Shown one piece after another: positions 24,563 to 35,897 of a DNA stretch of 64,000 nucleotides. Origin of the DNA: Larimichthys crocea (Eukaryota > Chordata > Actinopteri > Sciaenidae); the NCBI RefSeq assembly GCF_000972845.2, contig NW_020853550.1, forward strand, positions 712,501 to 776,500, written 5' to 3'. The notes under the pieces are model-generated. The model saw only the letters and a list, made by a program, of their open reading frames with translations, was not told where the DNA came from and ran no database searches. The stretch's first letter is position 1. Each line of letters opens with the position of its first letter. The position numbers and the translations under genes were made by a program.

Positions 24563-27012
24563 TGTGTATACACGCACACACACACACACACATATTTATA
24601 TATATTATAGTAGCACATAGTAGTGCTATCTGTATTTGGGTCACTGTTACAGTTGAACATTTTAAATATTTCATGGTTTTGTCTTTATTCTAGCAATAAA
24701 ATGGGCAGACGGCAGTCACAGAGGAAGTCACTGCAGCCACAGTTCATGTCTCCAAGCCAAGAAAATAATAATGAGAAGGTAAGAGACTAGACAATTACAG
24801 CAGATTTATTAGCAACTATCTGTTGCCAACATTTGACATGTTGATGTTTTTGGTTTCCAAGCAGAAATACCAAACGTGATGATAACATCAACATCAAATT
24901 CAATAAATTTTTATTTATATAGCTACAAATCATAACAAGTTATGTCATGACACTTTATATTTACAGCCTAATAATGTTAGAGACCAATCATTCCAATGCA
25001 TCTTTCTCTCTGTCAGGAGGTCTGTCAAAGGTTTTCAGATTTATTCATTGAAATGAGGGTTTGTTTTTTCATTTACAAAAGGCTTCATAGTTCAACAAAA
25101 ATTCTATTTTTAAATCTAAAATAGTTCATTTTGTTTATTCTAATCTATGAATCCATAACTGTTATGATATTCACTCCTGCAAGTCAGACACACCTTTTTT
25201 TATATTCAAAATAATTCAATAAATACATATCTAATATCATCTAATATATTTCTATTGTGATGTTCTTTCACATAACTAAGACAATAGAAGTGTAACAAAA
25301 ACAAAGCTACGTCGACCTATTCCAAGGGACACACATGAGGGTGTCTCAAAAAATCATTTGAAGGCGTCAATGTTCAGTTCTGGGAAATGGTGATGATTTA
25401 CCACACACACACACACACACACAAATTAACATTAGTGTGAATGATGTGTGTAAAGAATCAACATGTATAAGTGTTGTAGAACATGTGTGCAGGCTTAATG
25501 GTGACTCTCTGTGATCTCAGAGGCTGCAGCAAAGAAGAAAGCACAAGCCCAACCTCCCCTCAATCAAACGCAATACTTCTCAACACAGGTGAGATTACTG
25601 TTTGTGTTAACTTCCCGTGGTTCTGTGCTGCCTGGATTCTAACATGATATAATTTGCTTTTTTCCTCCAGAGCTCAGGGAACCTCAGAGTCAAAGTCCCA
25701 TCAGCTGTCCCCTGCAGAGGACAGGATGGAGTCAAAGGTGCAGCAGGCTGCTCGGCCCTGTAGCCGCAGAGAACACAAGCACACGGGAGTGAGAGGGAGC
25801 AGACACTGCCACATCCTGACTGATTCAAGTTCTGCCCTGCTGGAGAGAATGTCACTAAACCCAGAGGTAGGAAGTCTGAGCGGCCACGGAGAAGGCGACA
25901 GTGACAGTGACCTGTCTGAGTCAGAGAGACTACCTGTGTCGCCCTCTGGTCGGGTTCCTCCACAGCTTGAGCTTAGACCAGAGGTCATCGAAGCTGAAGA
26001 CTGCTCCTCTCACAGCCGCAGGCCCAGAGGACGAGGCAATGGTGGTTTTGACTTCCCAGACTTCCTCCCTCCACCTTTTAACTCCTGGAGCCTCAGTCAG
26101 CTGGCTGTCTTCTACAACACGGACGGCCGGGGGGCCCCTCGGCCCAGGCCCGTGGGCCCTTTGGAAAGGTACCTGGACAGGCTGCTGCAGCTGGAGTGGT
26201 GCCAGATTCAAACAGTCCAGGAGGAGACTGGAGGGAAGTCTGCAGTGTCAGATGTTACATCCAGCTGCCACAGGCCACCCACTGCTGCTACGTCACGCCT
26301 CAGCTCTCCAAAGTGCATCCTCCAGTGTCAGCGTGCCTTCCCCCTCACCTTCCTCTCCTCTCTGGCCAGCCACTCTGCCCTTCTCTCCGGCTGTGCCTGC
26401 ACCCTCTGCCGGATCCGCTACTCCACTTCTAGCATGTCATGCTGCCGCTCCACCCACAGCCACACCCGTCAGTCCAGACTTAGTCCAATGCTGGAGCACA
26501 GGGGGGCAACCTCACTTCCTAAAAGGAGCTACAGTGAGAGCCGGGTGCACTCCTCAGACAGGAGCCCTGCATCCCAGGCTCAGAGGTTCAGCAGCCCTGT
26601 GAGGACCAACAGCCACCTGAGGAGAATGCAAGCCTCAGGCAATATCCGCAACCCGGTTCAAGGTGCTAATATGAAGCCTCATACCACTGCCAGAGACTCT
26701 AGTGTCAGGGCTGGGAGGGAGCGTTTGGGAGCATGGGGGGATGTGTTGGGCTACAGGACAGAGGGGTTTAGGAGGAGGAGCGGCTCAGAGCAGAGAAGAG
26801 CGGGAGCAGAAAGACAACAAGGTGCAGCAGAGAAAAGACGGAGTGGTTCTGAGTGTAGGAGAGGAGGAGCTGAGCGGAGGAGAGCAGCCGAGCTCAAGGA
26901 GCAGGAAATCAAACCCGATGCTGTCACTGCAATAATGGACAATTTACCCGGGTCCAAAAATCCCTCTGTGAACAGAGCGAACAGAGTCAAGCAGGTCGAG
27001 TTTGTTACATAA
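24250..27012 (+). CDS. fam217b: FAM217-family protein (FAM217B-like), four coding exons
   Basis: Coding exons 24250-24365, 24694-24778, 25521-25588 and 25671-27012 join in phase through GT-AG introns to 1611 nt (536 aa). The start is the first ATG in the frame; the open frame extends upstream without another. The diagnostic region lies at about residues 163-270. It has SDSDLSESERLPVSP, an FPDFLPPPFNSWSL block, and then LERYLDRLLQLEWCQIQTVQ. These match the conserved core of vertebrate FAM217B (SDSERIP..., DFLPSPFSSWDL..., IDRLIQLEWLQVQTVQ) recognised from memory. The N-terminus is basic and Gln-rich. The C-terminus has Arg/Glu/Ser-rich imperfect repeats (RRSGSE, RRAGAE). No biochemical function is established for the family. 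FAM217A is the main alternative. Confidence 0.88.
24506..24600. repeat. (TG)n(TA)n(CA)n compound microsatellite
   Basis: The TG run passes into TA and then CA, so the tract is self-complementary and could form a hairpin. In the first intron of the fam217b-like gene. Confidence 0.9.
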
Positions 27013-27425
27013 CAGCAACTGTGTATGCCACAGCTGCAGTCATCACACTCAATATGTGATTATGAATGTATATTTCATTCATTTGAACAGGTCACAGAAA
27101 GTGTAGCAAGATTTTTGCATCTGTGGATGTTGCATTTTTGATTTCTTTGTTCGCAGCTAGTTATCTATTTATATTTACACGATTGTGTTTAATCTGAATC
27201 TGCAGTCAAATAAGCTAACACAACAGTGGATGTACACACTCACTACTGATCATACATAAATCTTATGTATGTGGATATTTATATATTATTATATAAGTCC
27301 TTTCTGTTGTTTTTAAATCAACCCAGTAAGCTATGAAGTATATCCAGTATTTGTATGCAGGGTTTTTCACACACACCAGTTTTATTGGAGATTCTGTTTT
27401 GGTTTGTTAACAAAATAACTGTTAT

Positions 27426-27431
27426 AATAAA
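27426..27431 (+). terminator. fam217b: Poly(A) signal AATAAA of fam217b-like gene
   Basis: Canonical AATAAA about 415 bases after the stop codon, followed by an A/T-rich stretch. It is the first canonical hexamer noticed in the expected place. Confidence 0.6.
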
Positions 27432-28685
27432 AGTTATTAAAGTTTACTCAATAATTATAACTGACAGGTGTAGTTCTTGAAAATCATTGGAGGACACGTA
27501 GAAACGTGCCGAAGCTCGTCTTATGACTGTTCACTTGAGATTTATTCAACACATATCACACGATCCATTACAATTCTATCAGTTTATAAAGCCAATAAAA
27601 CACAAATTGCAGGTGTATAGACGCATTACATGGGCCATGTTAAAGCCGTGTGTTTGATTCCAAGTCAGAGCTTTTAAATTGAATGGGTCTGTGTTTTTTA
27701 AATGAAAAAGCTTCACGCTGCCATGGAAGTCACAGCAATGTGTGACTGATGTGTCTGTGATGGGTGCATCCATATTGAGCCTTGAGGAGAAAGCAGAAAT
27801 GATGCCAAACACCAAGCATCAGCAGAAACACACCATCCCCACAATTAAGCCTGATGGTGGCAGCACCAAGCCATGAGGACACTCCTCTGCAGCAGGACCT
27901 GGAGGGAAGGAGATTTTCTATAGAGATAAAGGAAACATGTTCTATGAAGACCACATCTGTAGACAGACAGACACCTTCTTTCCCTTCTCATTATTTTCCT
28001 AATACACTATGCAAAATGTTTTGTTGTTGCCTTTATTAATGATTGAAATCATAAAAACTGAAATTTCAGCATCTGCTGATAAAAGCCATGTATGCCATGA
28101 TTGAAAGCTGCAGAACAGCTAAATGGAATTTTTAATTATCTTATTTTTTGTATCTGAAAACAATTTGATAAATTACGGAATCATACATTTTAAAGTAAAG
28201 TCACACCTCCATGAGAAACCAAACAAAAAATTATTGCTGTGGTGTATATCACATATCAAACATATAACAGATATAAAGAGGAATGAGAGGAACATCAAAT
28301 AAATAATAGTTAAAATAGAAAAATAGAATTGAAATCATATAAACAAGTAAATCCATACTAATTAAATACAAGGGGTTTAGGATAGGTTAAGTTCTTCTAT
28401 AGATGTGTACAGTTTATTTGCATGGGGATTATTTTTTCGTTTCAGACATTTTTGTAACAAAGCGATTTCATTCTTAAGAGCAAGCCATGAGGGGTGGTAT
28501 TTGGCATATCGACATGTGTATATAATATTTTGTAATAATAATGAGAGTATTCACTAAAAACTAATTTATTTTGTCTTTGTGGATTACTCCTGTTCAAATA
28601 TTTTGAGAGGACCAGAAGTCCATGTCTCTGGAGCTGGATGAGATCAGGTCGTGGAGAGATTTCCACAAATTTTGGACAGTCTCAC
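27432..28685. other. Intergenic, no gene seen
   Basis: A/T-rich sequence. No exon with coherent coding signal and splice sites was found on either strand. Confidence 0.5.
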
Positions 28686-30472
28686 CAGAGGTGGAAAGAG
28701 TACTGAAAATGTGGAACTCAAGTACAAATACTGTTACATTGCTTAAATTGTACTCAATTACAAGTAAAAGTACTAGTGTTAAAAAATACAAAGTACTCTT
28801 CTCAAAAACTACTCAGAGCATGAGTTACTTTTTAACCAATGGATGTTTTATTACATCGTCAGTAGCAGACATTCGATTCGATTCACCTGTATCAAATTTC
28901 CACGTTCAAAGCACATTTCTCAGACAAACAATGTATAGAAAAATTACACTAAGGCAATTTGTTTTTGACAAAAATGGTTTTGAACCTGCATAGAACAGTT
29001 TAAACTTTTCCCAATACACTGCGAACAACAGGCAGGTAAGCGTCTCAAACACTTAGACAAACTGAGTGAACAAACAAGCATTTCTGTCACACTTTACTTT
29101 CTGAACCTTTGGTTCAGTTTCAGCAGAAGCTGCTTTTCTAAGTTAACAGAGTCTATCCGGCTTCGATTGGCTGTGAAGAGTAGACCAGCACAGCTAAAAA
29201 GCCCTTCACATGCAGCAGAGGCAGGCAGAGCTGTATTCAACTTGAGTGCGAGCTTCTTCATGGCTGAGAAGGAGTGCAGCAGCTCCATGGTGTCTGTGAC
29301 ACAAGCAAGATAACCATCAAGCTCAACTGGACTTCCTTCCTTCCTTCTGGAGATTGGTCTGGAGAAGAAATCATCTTCATCAGATGACTCTCTTTGCTGA
29401 TCCGTCGTTTCAAGATGTTGTTTGATGTATGTCAAGGTGGTAATTAGTAGATAACACAATTTTGTTATTTAAATTTCAGTAAATATTCCTAAACACACAA
29501 ACCTAAATCAGCTAATTCTAAATCAAAAAGGATTTTTTGGTATTAAGGACAGACCATCAATAACTGACAACCTATTAGGTGAGCCATGACTGAGATGTTA
29601 TAAAGTATACTCACTTATACATGTGTTCAAACACACACATAAATGGGATCATATGAATCTTTGAATCTCTGGCCTTACCAGCCTCTATTACGTCTGCTCT
29701 GTCAGTCCAAGTGAAGTCTTGAACTTCAACATTTAACATCATGTCTGCTAACTTGGCTTGCTTATTTGCTGAGAGCTTGTTTGGTGTGGCCGTGGTCTTT
29801 CGTTGACGAGATGTTGCTGCCACAGTGATGTCATGGTACTGCTCAATCTTCGATGGATGTTTCCTCTGTAGAGATAAATATCACACATCAGGTTCAGAAA
29901 TTACTTCATCACATCACTGTGATTAACACCAAAGGAAAACACATAAACAAAAAAAAAACATTTAACCACAGTAAAATGAAATAGTGGTATCAGGCCAATG
30001 ATATTGATCAACTGATTTATCAGTCTAGTGCTATATGTCAACAGAGATGCAGCTCAGCACTGTGTGCCAGGTTTTTTAAATTAAAAACAGCTCACCTTAT
30101 ACAGTGAAATTACTGCAATGATATGACTATTATGAGGCAAGAGTGTAAACAGATGGCACACACATGAATACATTCGGTTTTAGCTTTGCAGACTTATCTT
30201 AGCCAAATTAATAACCTTAACACATGAAAAATAAGAAAGCAATATCATACAAGTATAGTTGTAGAACCTCCTACCAAAATGTGTTTTTTGAAATTAGACG
30301 TTGAAGTTTTGTAAGCTGATATCACCGTGGAGGTCAAACAAAGTTTGCACTGCATCTGGATGCTGTCTCCTTTTCCTCCTGGTACGGTCACGAGCGGTCG
30401 TCCTCCGTCGTCCTTTCGTCTTTACTTAATTACAGTAACGTGAGTATTTGTAATTCGTTACTTCCACCCCTG
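28686..30472 (-). mobile_element. hAT element with both terminal inverted repeats and transposase fragments
   Basis: The left end CAGAGGTGGAAAGAGTACTG and the right end, which reads CAGGGGTGGAAGTAACGAAT in reverse complement, are matching hAT-style termini. The subterminal sequence has repeated short motifs (AAGTAC, AGTACT). On the minus strand, 29459-29094 encodes the C-terminal hAT dimerisation region: LKLNTALPASAACEGLFSCAG, then LFTANRSRIDSVNLEKQLLL. A second fragment, 29823-29611, may be from the N-terminal half. The catalytic core between them is not intact, so the element is probably defective. The 8-bp flanks agree at only 4 of 8 positions, so a target duplication is not clear. Confidence 0.8.
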
Positions 30473-30652
30473 AATCTGGGCCAGGTCCCGCAGCTCCTTG
30501 TGTTCTTCATCATCGCGGTCTTTGTGAATCGCATTTGGTCTGATCCCTCCACTGGGAACTTTTTGCCTTGGGAGAACCTACCAGGGCAGACAACACAGTT
30601 CCCAGGATTACCGAGATACGCAAACCCCACCATCACATTAAGGTAGCGATTC
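30473..30652 (-). repeat. Interspersed repeat head (LINE-like), copy 1, minus strand
   Basis: Read on the minus strand it begins AAGAATCGCTACCTTAATG and runs through GGTTTGCGTATCTCGG and TCTCCCAAGGCAAAAAG to CAAATGCGATTCACAAAGAC. The same succession occurs on the plus strand at 41032-41175. I recognise it as a repeat common in fish, probably the 5' part of a non-LTR element, though that is recollection. It is interrupted at 30472 by the hAT element. Confidence 0.6.
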
Positions 30653-30800
30653 TTTGGGGGGAAAAGGGGGAAAGATAGAAAGAGAGAAAGTGAAAGACAG
30701 TGAAAGTGAGAAGGAAGGGGGGAGAGAAAGAAGGAAAGAGAGAAAGTGAAAGACGAAAGAAGGGAAGGAAGGGAGGATGGAAAAGAAAGGGAAAGGTAAA
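30653..30800. repeat. Purine-rich (GAAA/GGAA)n low-complexity tract
   Basis: Plus strand is almost purely A/G with GAAAGAGAGAAAGTGAAAGA-type units, and the complement is polypyrimidine. It separates the kinase pseudogene from the repeat at 30473-30652. Confidence 0.85.
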
Positions 30801-32566
30801 TGTGCAGAATACGTGGCTAAGTTGAAGAAGGAAACCACTCTTTGTCGAATTCTGGAGAAGACTTTTCTAACATTCCGAAATGTTTTCCTCTGCACAGTAG
30901 GCTGAGTGGCAGCTGCAGCTCCATCATTTGTGGAGATGTTGGCTGCAGCTCCATCAGTTGGGTCAACTGCAGCTGAAACACTGGCAATTGGCCCATAGTC
31001 AGTAAATTCATAGATTTGAGCTGAAGTAGGAGCAGCACCAGACTCTTCGTAAGAGAGACTACTGACTTCATCATGACCGCTGCTGATGGCTGATAATCCT
31101 GTTGACATATCAAGGTTGAACATCTTGCCCTCTGAGTGTCCATTACTTGATTCTTCTCCACACAAACTAGGAGTAGGTGGAAGACTGTCTGAGTCTCCAC
31201 CACTGGGAGAACCGTAGACTTGCACAAGATTGTCTTCATCTGTAAAAGGTAGACTGCCAGAGCTTCTCATGCTGGATGGTTGTATAACATCTTCATCAGC
31301 TGAACTTTCAACATCTGCATTGTCAACACTGTGTGGATCTCCATCAGTGCTGCTGTCGTCAGAACAGTCTGCATCGTAACCACTCAAACTGTCTTCACTG
31401 ATGCAGCTGTCAGTGTATACGATATGTCATTCTCAATGTGTTCATCTTCACTGTAATCTTCACCATCTGTATCTTCATCACCATTACTCTCAAGGTCGGC
31501 TTGTTCTGCACTGGAATTCTCAGGAATAGAGCCAGCTCCCGCCAGTGTCAGTGAACAATAGCTGGAGTCCATGCCACTGTCTCTAAGAGAATCGTCTGAT
31601 TCAACCAGATGTTGGGAATACATGATCTGTGCCTCATTATCATGTGAGCTAGTGGCCATCATGTCTACCAGATGAACCATTGAAATGAAAGGGTTCATTA
31701 TGGCTTCCCTGGGAGTGGCTCTTGTCTGAGGATCCAGATTTAAACATGACTTCAGGAAGCTTAGAAATGCCATCCTATCTTTGTACTCAACGTCCGTTCT
31801 TTCTTCTGGGTAGCTTTGTACAGCATTATCCAAATTCTCGTAGTCGAAAATCATACGCCTAATTTCGGGTTCGACACCTGTTGTCTCTTCATACTCATCT
31901 GGTGACTTCAGTCTCCATCCTGGACTGCCGTCATCTTTCTTGCTGAAAAATGTTGATGTGTATTTTCCAGCACTGAGCACGTGGTCTTCAGGCTGACCCA
32001 GCAGGTGCACTATGGTTCTCATCCAATCATATAGACAGTAAGGTAGGAGGTGGGCACCAAAATACGTATGCCATAACGCATCCCACTCCCCACATATCCA
32101 TGGCTTTAGAGAGAGGGAGGCCTAAGCCCACCTCCAGAGCCTGATATGAAAGAGGCAGTATAATCTTTTCAATCTGCACCTCGTTGGGCCAGTCCGAAGT
32201 AACTGAGCTTCACAAATCACAAGGATGATCCTTGTGATTTATAAACATGATGTTATCCGGCTTCAAATCAAAATGGAGGATGCCAATACTCTTCAGGGCA
32301 TCAAACGCTACCAGGAGCTGGTGGGTTATAGGGCGCATTTCATTCAGATGCATTGTTCTCTGCTGCTCCATCATCAAGTCCAACAGGCTCTTATTTCAAA
32401 GGTTCCATTTCCAGTTCATTTTGAATCGAGTCCTCGTCATATTCTTTGTGGATCTTCATTGCCACTTGCTTTCCCGTCGTTAAATTGACGCATTTGGCAA
32501 CTTTGCCAAAAAATCCCTCACCACTGAAGTCAGTTACCAGGTAGCGTGTGTCGCTGCTGCTGGGGT
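30800..32566 (-). pseudogene. HIPK-like protein kinase copy, intronless and frameshifted
   Basis: Minus-strand reading gives a kinase N-lobe with glycine loop and lysine (TDFSGEGFFGKVAKCVN...GKQVAMKI), near 32560-32420. The HxDLKPxN loop follows as HFDLKPDNIMF (32275-32246). Then come VKLSYFGLA in place of IKVIDFG.A, and a KAMDMWGVGCVMAY subdomain-IX block. A longer intact frame (32022-31384) has VLSAGKYTSTFF, WRLKSPDEYEETTG and LNLDPQTRATPREAIMNPF, the C-lobe pattern of homeodomain-interacting protein kinases. It continues into an acidic Ser/Asp-rich tail (31387-30800) after a frame shift. The activation-segment DFG is YFG. At least four frame breaks and no introns point to a decayed retrocopy, or to a retrogene with sequence errors. 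The 5' end is cut by a repeat at about 32557. Confidence 0.75.
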
Positions 32567-32822
32567 GTCAAACATAGGTCCGCGGGCCAAAACCGGCCCG
32601 CCGATCCGGCCCACCAGATGACTTTGCAAAGTGTGAAAATGACGTTAAGGAAAACACTGACTGGTGTACTACTATTTCCTGATTATACAACAAGCAGGTA
32701 CCATCGAGCAATCTGATTGGTCAACTAGACATTTAGCTCAAATCAGCATGACAGCACACCTGACTCATCACTAAAAATATTACTCCGCACTGTAACATCC
32801 TGTAAATACAGAACATGTAAAC
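32557..32822. mobile_element. Transposon fragment with GGGGTGTCAAACAT terminus
   Basis: Begins GGGGTGTCAAACATAGGTCC followed by GCGGGCC and GGCCCGCC blocks, typical of a fish hAT-type terminus. It interrupts the 5' end of the kinase copy. The other end was not identified. Confidence 0.45.
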
Positions 32823-33774
32823 CAGGGGTCGGCAAATAAGTTTGGACCCGGGCCAATTTTTTTTCTGACAATTCCATCGCGGGCCATGACCATGCGCGGG
32901 GGGGGGGGTCATAAGGCGTGTAATTAAGGTTTAAAAGTGTGTGGTTAGGGTTTTACGGCCTTAAAACATGTCTGGATATTGTACTTACTTCGCGGATTTC
33001 GTTTACGCCCACTGCGTCGTCATGAACAGGCACACCTTGCCCTAGCAACGTGCGAGTAACTAATGGATTACAGCAGCGCAGATCTGCCGCTGATGGCATT
33101 CACATTCATTTTTGATATTTGAGCCGACCTTGTTTGGTTTGGTTTTTCATTAATGAAAAAACCTTTGTTCACGTTGTCCGTCCAAGCGGGACACAGGACA
33201 CTTTTATTTTCCACAGGGTACAGCGCACGCACCGTGCCAATTAGTGTTCCGACCTCGTCGTCAAGTCAGTAAAGAGGCTGCGAGGATGTTCTGGCTGTTG
33301 TCACGTTACTTATCAGCTACTTTTCAATAAATGTTGTGAAATCTGTGAAAATTGTTGTATGTTTGACAGGAAACATGCAGGTTAAAAAGATATATTTAAA
33401 TTATATATGCTTTTAAAAAATCAACGTCATCTAGCGGGCCAGATATAATTGATGGCGGGCCAGTTTGGCCCGCGGGCCGCTAATTGCCGACCCTGTTACA
33501 GAGACTCTCGTAGACACCTCGCTCTGAATTTCAAGGTGGCGATTCTTAATTGGCTAATAGAATCACATGGGTAGATTGACTCTCACACGATTGGTTGGTT
33601 ACCTTCCAATGCTTGCTTGCTCAGTGCAGTGCTTGGATAGGGAAAAGATTTTACGGCATGAAATAGACTCGCCTGTCAAAAAAAAAAAAAAAAAAACTTC
33701 ACAATTAATCTCGGGTCCGGATGATATGGCGATCCGGTCGGATCGGACCCCGGTCCGCGGGTTGGGAACCCCGG
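32823..33774 (+). repeat. Left arm of a ~0.95 kb inverted repeat (composite transposon sequence)
   Basis: Runs from CAGGGGTCGGCAAATAAGTT through GCTAATTGCCGACCCTG (33495), then through CGATTCTTAATTGGC and TCTCACACGATTGGTTGG to GGTCCGCGGGTTGGGAACCC. The reverse complement recurs at 35898-36824 in the same internal order. The first 670 bp has termini of the CAGGGGTCGGCAA type. The last 280 bp ends in a terminus of the CAGGGGTTCCCAACC type. No protein is encoded. Confidence 0.85.
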
Positions 33775-35204
33775 ATGTAAACAAATACCGATAAACTACA
33801 CTGGAAGTCAACTTTAATAAAGTAATGTAACCTTTACTCTCACTGTCAGGAGAAAACATATAAAATTGTTTGTGAAACAGGTAATGAAGATGGCTCAGAG
33901 GTGCTGCAAGTGCTACCACACAAGAATCCCGTTGTGCCAGATGCAGAAGACACAGTCACAGGCGGACCAAAAAGAGCGTTGAGATGGAGGCTGTGCAGCA
34001 ACAACCTGCCTTATTGTGTGTGGTATGTCTGAACCAAGTTTACATGAGTCTAACGTGGTATTCATGTGGGTTGACACATGATGCAACCATCTGTAATATA
34101 TATTGTTAATTTGTATTTCTCATGTTGTGCTCTTGCTTCCACTGCTGACTGCTTCATGTGATGCATTGATCAGAAGATTCGTCAACGACACATCACTGCC
34201 TTCCCCTGTGCCATCTGCCCTCATGTTGGCAGTTACTATTGCTTCAATATACCACTGCCCAGTAGGGATGCGATCAACACTGGAGTCCTCCGGAGGGTAA
34301 TATGATACATACATCCATACACACATACATACTATATTGACCAGCACAGATAAAGAAAATATTCACCATAAGCATTCTAATGTATCTTAGATACAGAAAT
34401 AGAATAAATTACAAAGACATTGAAATCGAAATAAAAATTGTGCCAAATATAAATGTACTAATTGAAACAGTGCCAATTACAAACTGCAAATGTTTTGTGT
34501 TATTGTTTCTATGCTGTCGTGAGCCGTGTTATAGTGTATATTTTTTATGGTCACGGGGACAGAAGCAGTTCTTCAGTCAGTTTGTGCAGTGGGATAGGGG
34601 CAAAAGCCTGTCACTGAACACACTCCTCTGTCTGGTGAACGTTCTGTGTTAAAGTGTCATCCTCTCTTGCCACAGAGTCCAGCTCTGGTCCACCACGAAG
34701 CTGGAATCTTGTGGTATCTTTTTCGTTACGATATTTAAAAACATTATTAGCCCCTGTAATATTTATCCTTTCTTCTTTCCCTTCAAGGTGTTTTCTTTTC
34801 ATTAATCCGGAGAGAGGAAAACGAAGTGAGCACAGCAAAAGGGAGTGGATTTGTCTTTGCTGTTGCAACCCAGGATCCTCACACTCATCGCTGACCTTGC
34901 AGGACCATGGACTTTAGTGGACCTATTCGTGAGTCATTTGATGTGAGGTGTAATGTTGTTGTAATGTTGCAGTTATGTATGAGTGTACACAGTGTAAGAT
35001 TGGTACCACTTTTTCCACTTATGTACAGCCTTGAAAGACTGGTGAGGTGGTTGTTTATGTTGGAGGACTTTTTTTTTAGTTGTATATACTAAACTAGCAG
35101 ACTAACACTGATAAATAGCAGATAAACACTGTTTTTTTCGAGGGGTAACACCCTGTAGTTTACAGGAACATTATTGGACGTTCCGTTCCATGTTTCGACT
35201 TGAA
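33775..35204. other. Central spacer of the inverted repeat; coding-like scraps only
   Basis: An acceptor-like CAG at 33880 is followed by an open stretch of about 46 codons (starting NEDGSEVLQVLPHK) and a strong donor-like GTATGT at 34023. Another open stretch, 34174-34296, reads KIRQRHITAFPCAICPHVGS and ends at GTAATA. The two do not join in phase (a stop forms). No family is recognised and no gene is called. Confidence 0.3.
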
Positions 35205-35605
35205 TTTGTACGTCAGGTGAACGTCCAAACTGGAGGTCGGCAGACGTCAGAATCAGACCTCCATATGGACGTCCGAAAAAGACGTAAAAAAAACTTTTCA
35301 TTCTGCCCCTTAGGCGACCTGATTTCGACGTCGCATTCGACTTATATTTTGTTGCGTCAGGTGAACGTCCAAACTGGAGGTCGGCAGGACGTCCAAACAG
35401 ACGTAAAAAAAACCTTTCATTCGCACCCTCCAGGCGACCTGATTTGGACGTGCAGTTTAGGACTGAATTTGTACGTCAGGTGAACGTCCAAAAAACTGGA
35501 GGTCGGCAGGACGTCAGAATCAAACGTCCTATGAGTCCAACAACTACGATAAAAAAAAATTCTTCTGCCCTTCAGGCGACCTGTTTCGACGTCGAGAAAT
35601 GACGT
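35205..35605. repeat. Tandem ~130 bp repeats rich in GACGTC/AACGTCC
   Basis: Three successive units carry GTCAGGTGAACGTCCAAA, then CTGGAGGTCGGCAG, an A-rich run and CAGGCGACCTGATTTCGACG; they begin near 35212, 35355 and 35475. Units differ by small indels. Low-complexity palindromic GACGTC motifs recur. Family unknown. Confidence 0.75.
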
Positions 35606-35897
35606 AAATATACGTCTCATGCGCACGTGGGAGAAAGTCACTCTTCAACACTTACATCTTAAAAATTAACACCATAAAGGAGATGATGAGGCCAAACAAA
35701 AAAACATCAGAAAACAGAAAAATAGCTGCCTGCACAAACATCAATAGAATATAAGATTTACTTGACTGTACATGTTTAATTTTCAAGATATGTATGTGTG
35801 AACTTATTGCCTTGCCTATGATCTGATTTATTTAGTGATAAGAAACAATAGTGGAAGTTTGGAAACAATAAAAATCAGAAAGTCATTCATTTAGCGC

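Noticed and set aside
24225..24674. Open frames across the TG/TA/CA tract
   Set aside because: Dinucleotide-repeat translations (Tyr-Ile, Cys-Val, His-Thr), not proteins.
25901..26602. 233-codon open frame in a second plus frame of the fam217b last exon
   Set aside because: Low-complexity Ser/Pro product of a GC-rich exon; the FAM217 motifs are in the other frame.
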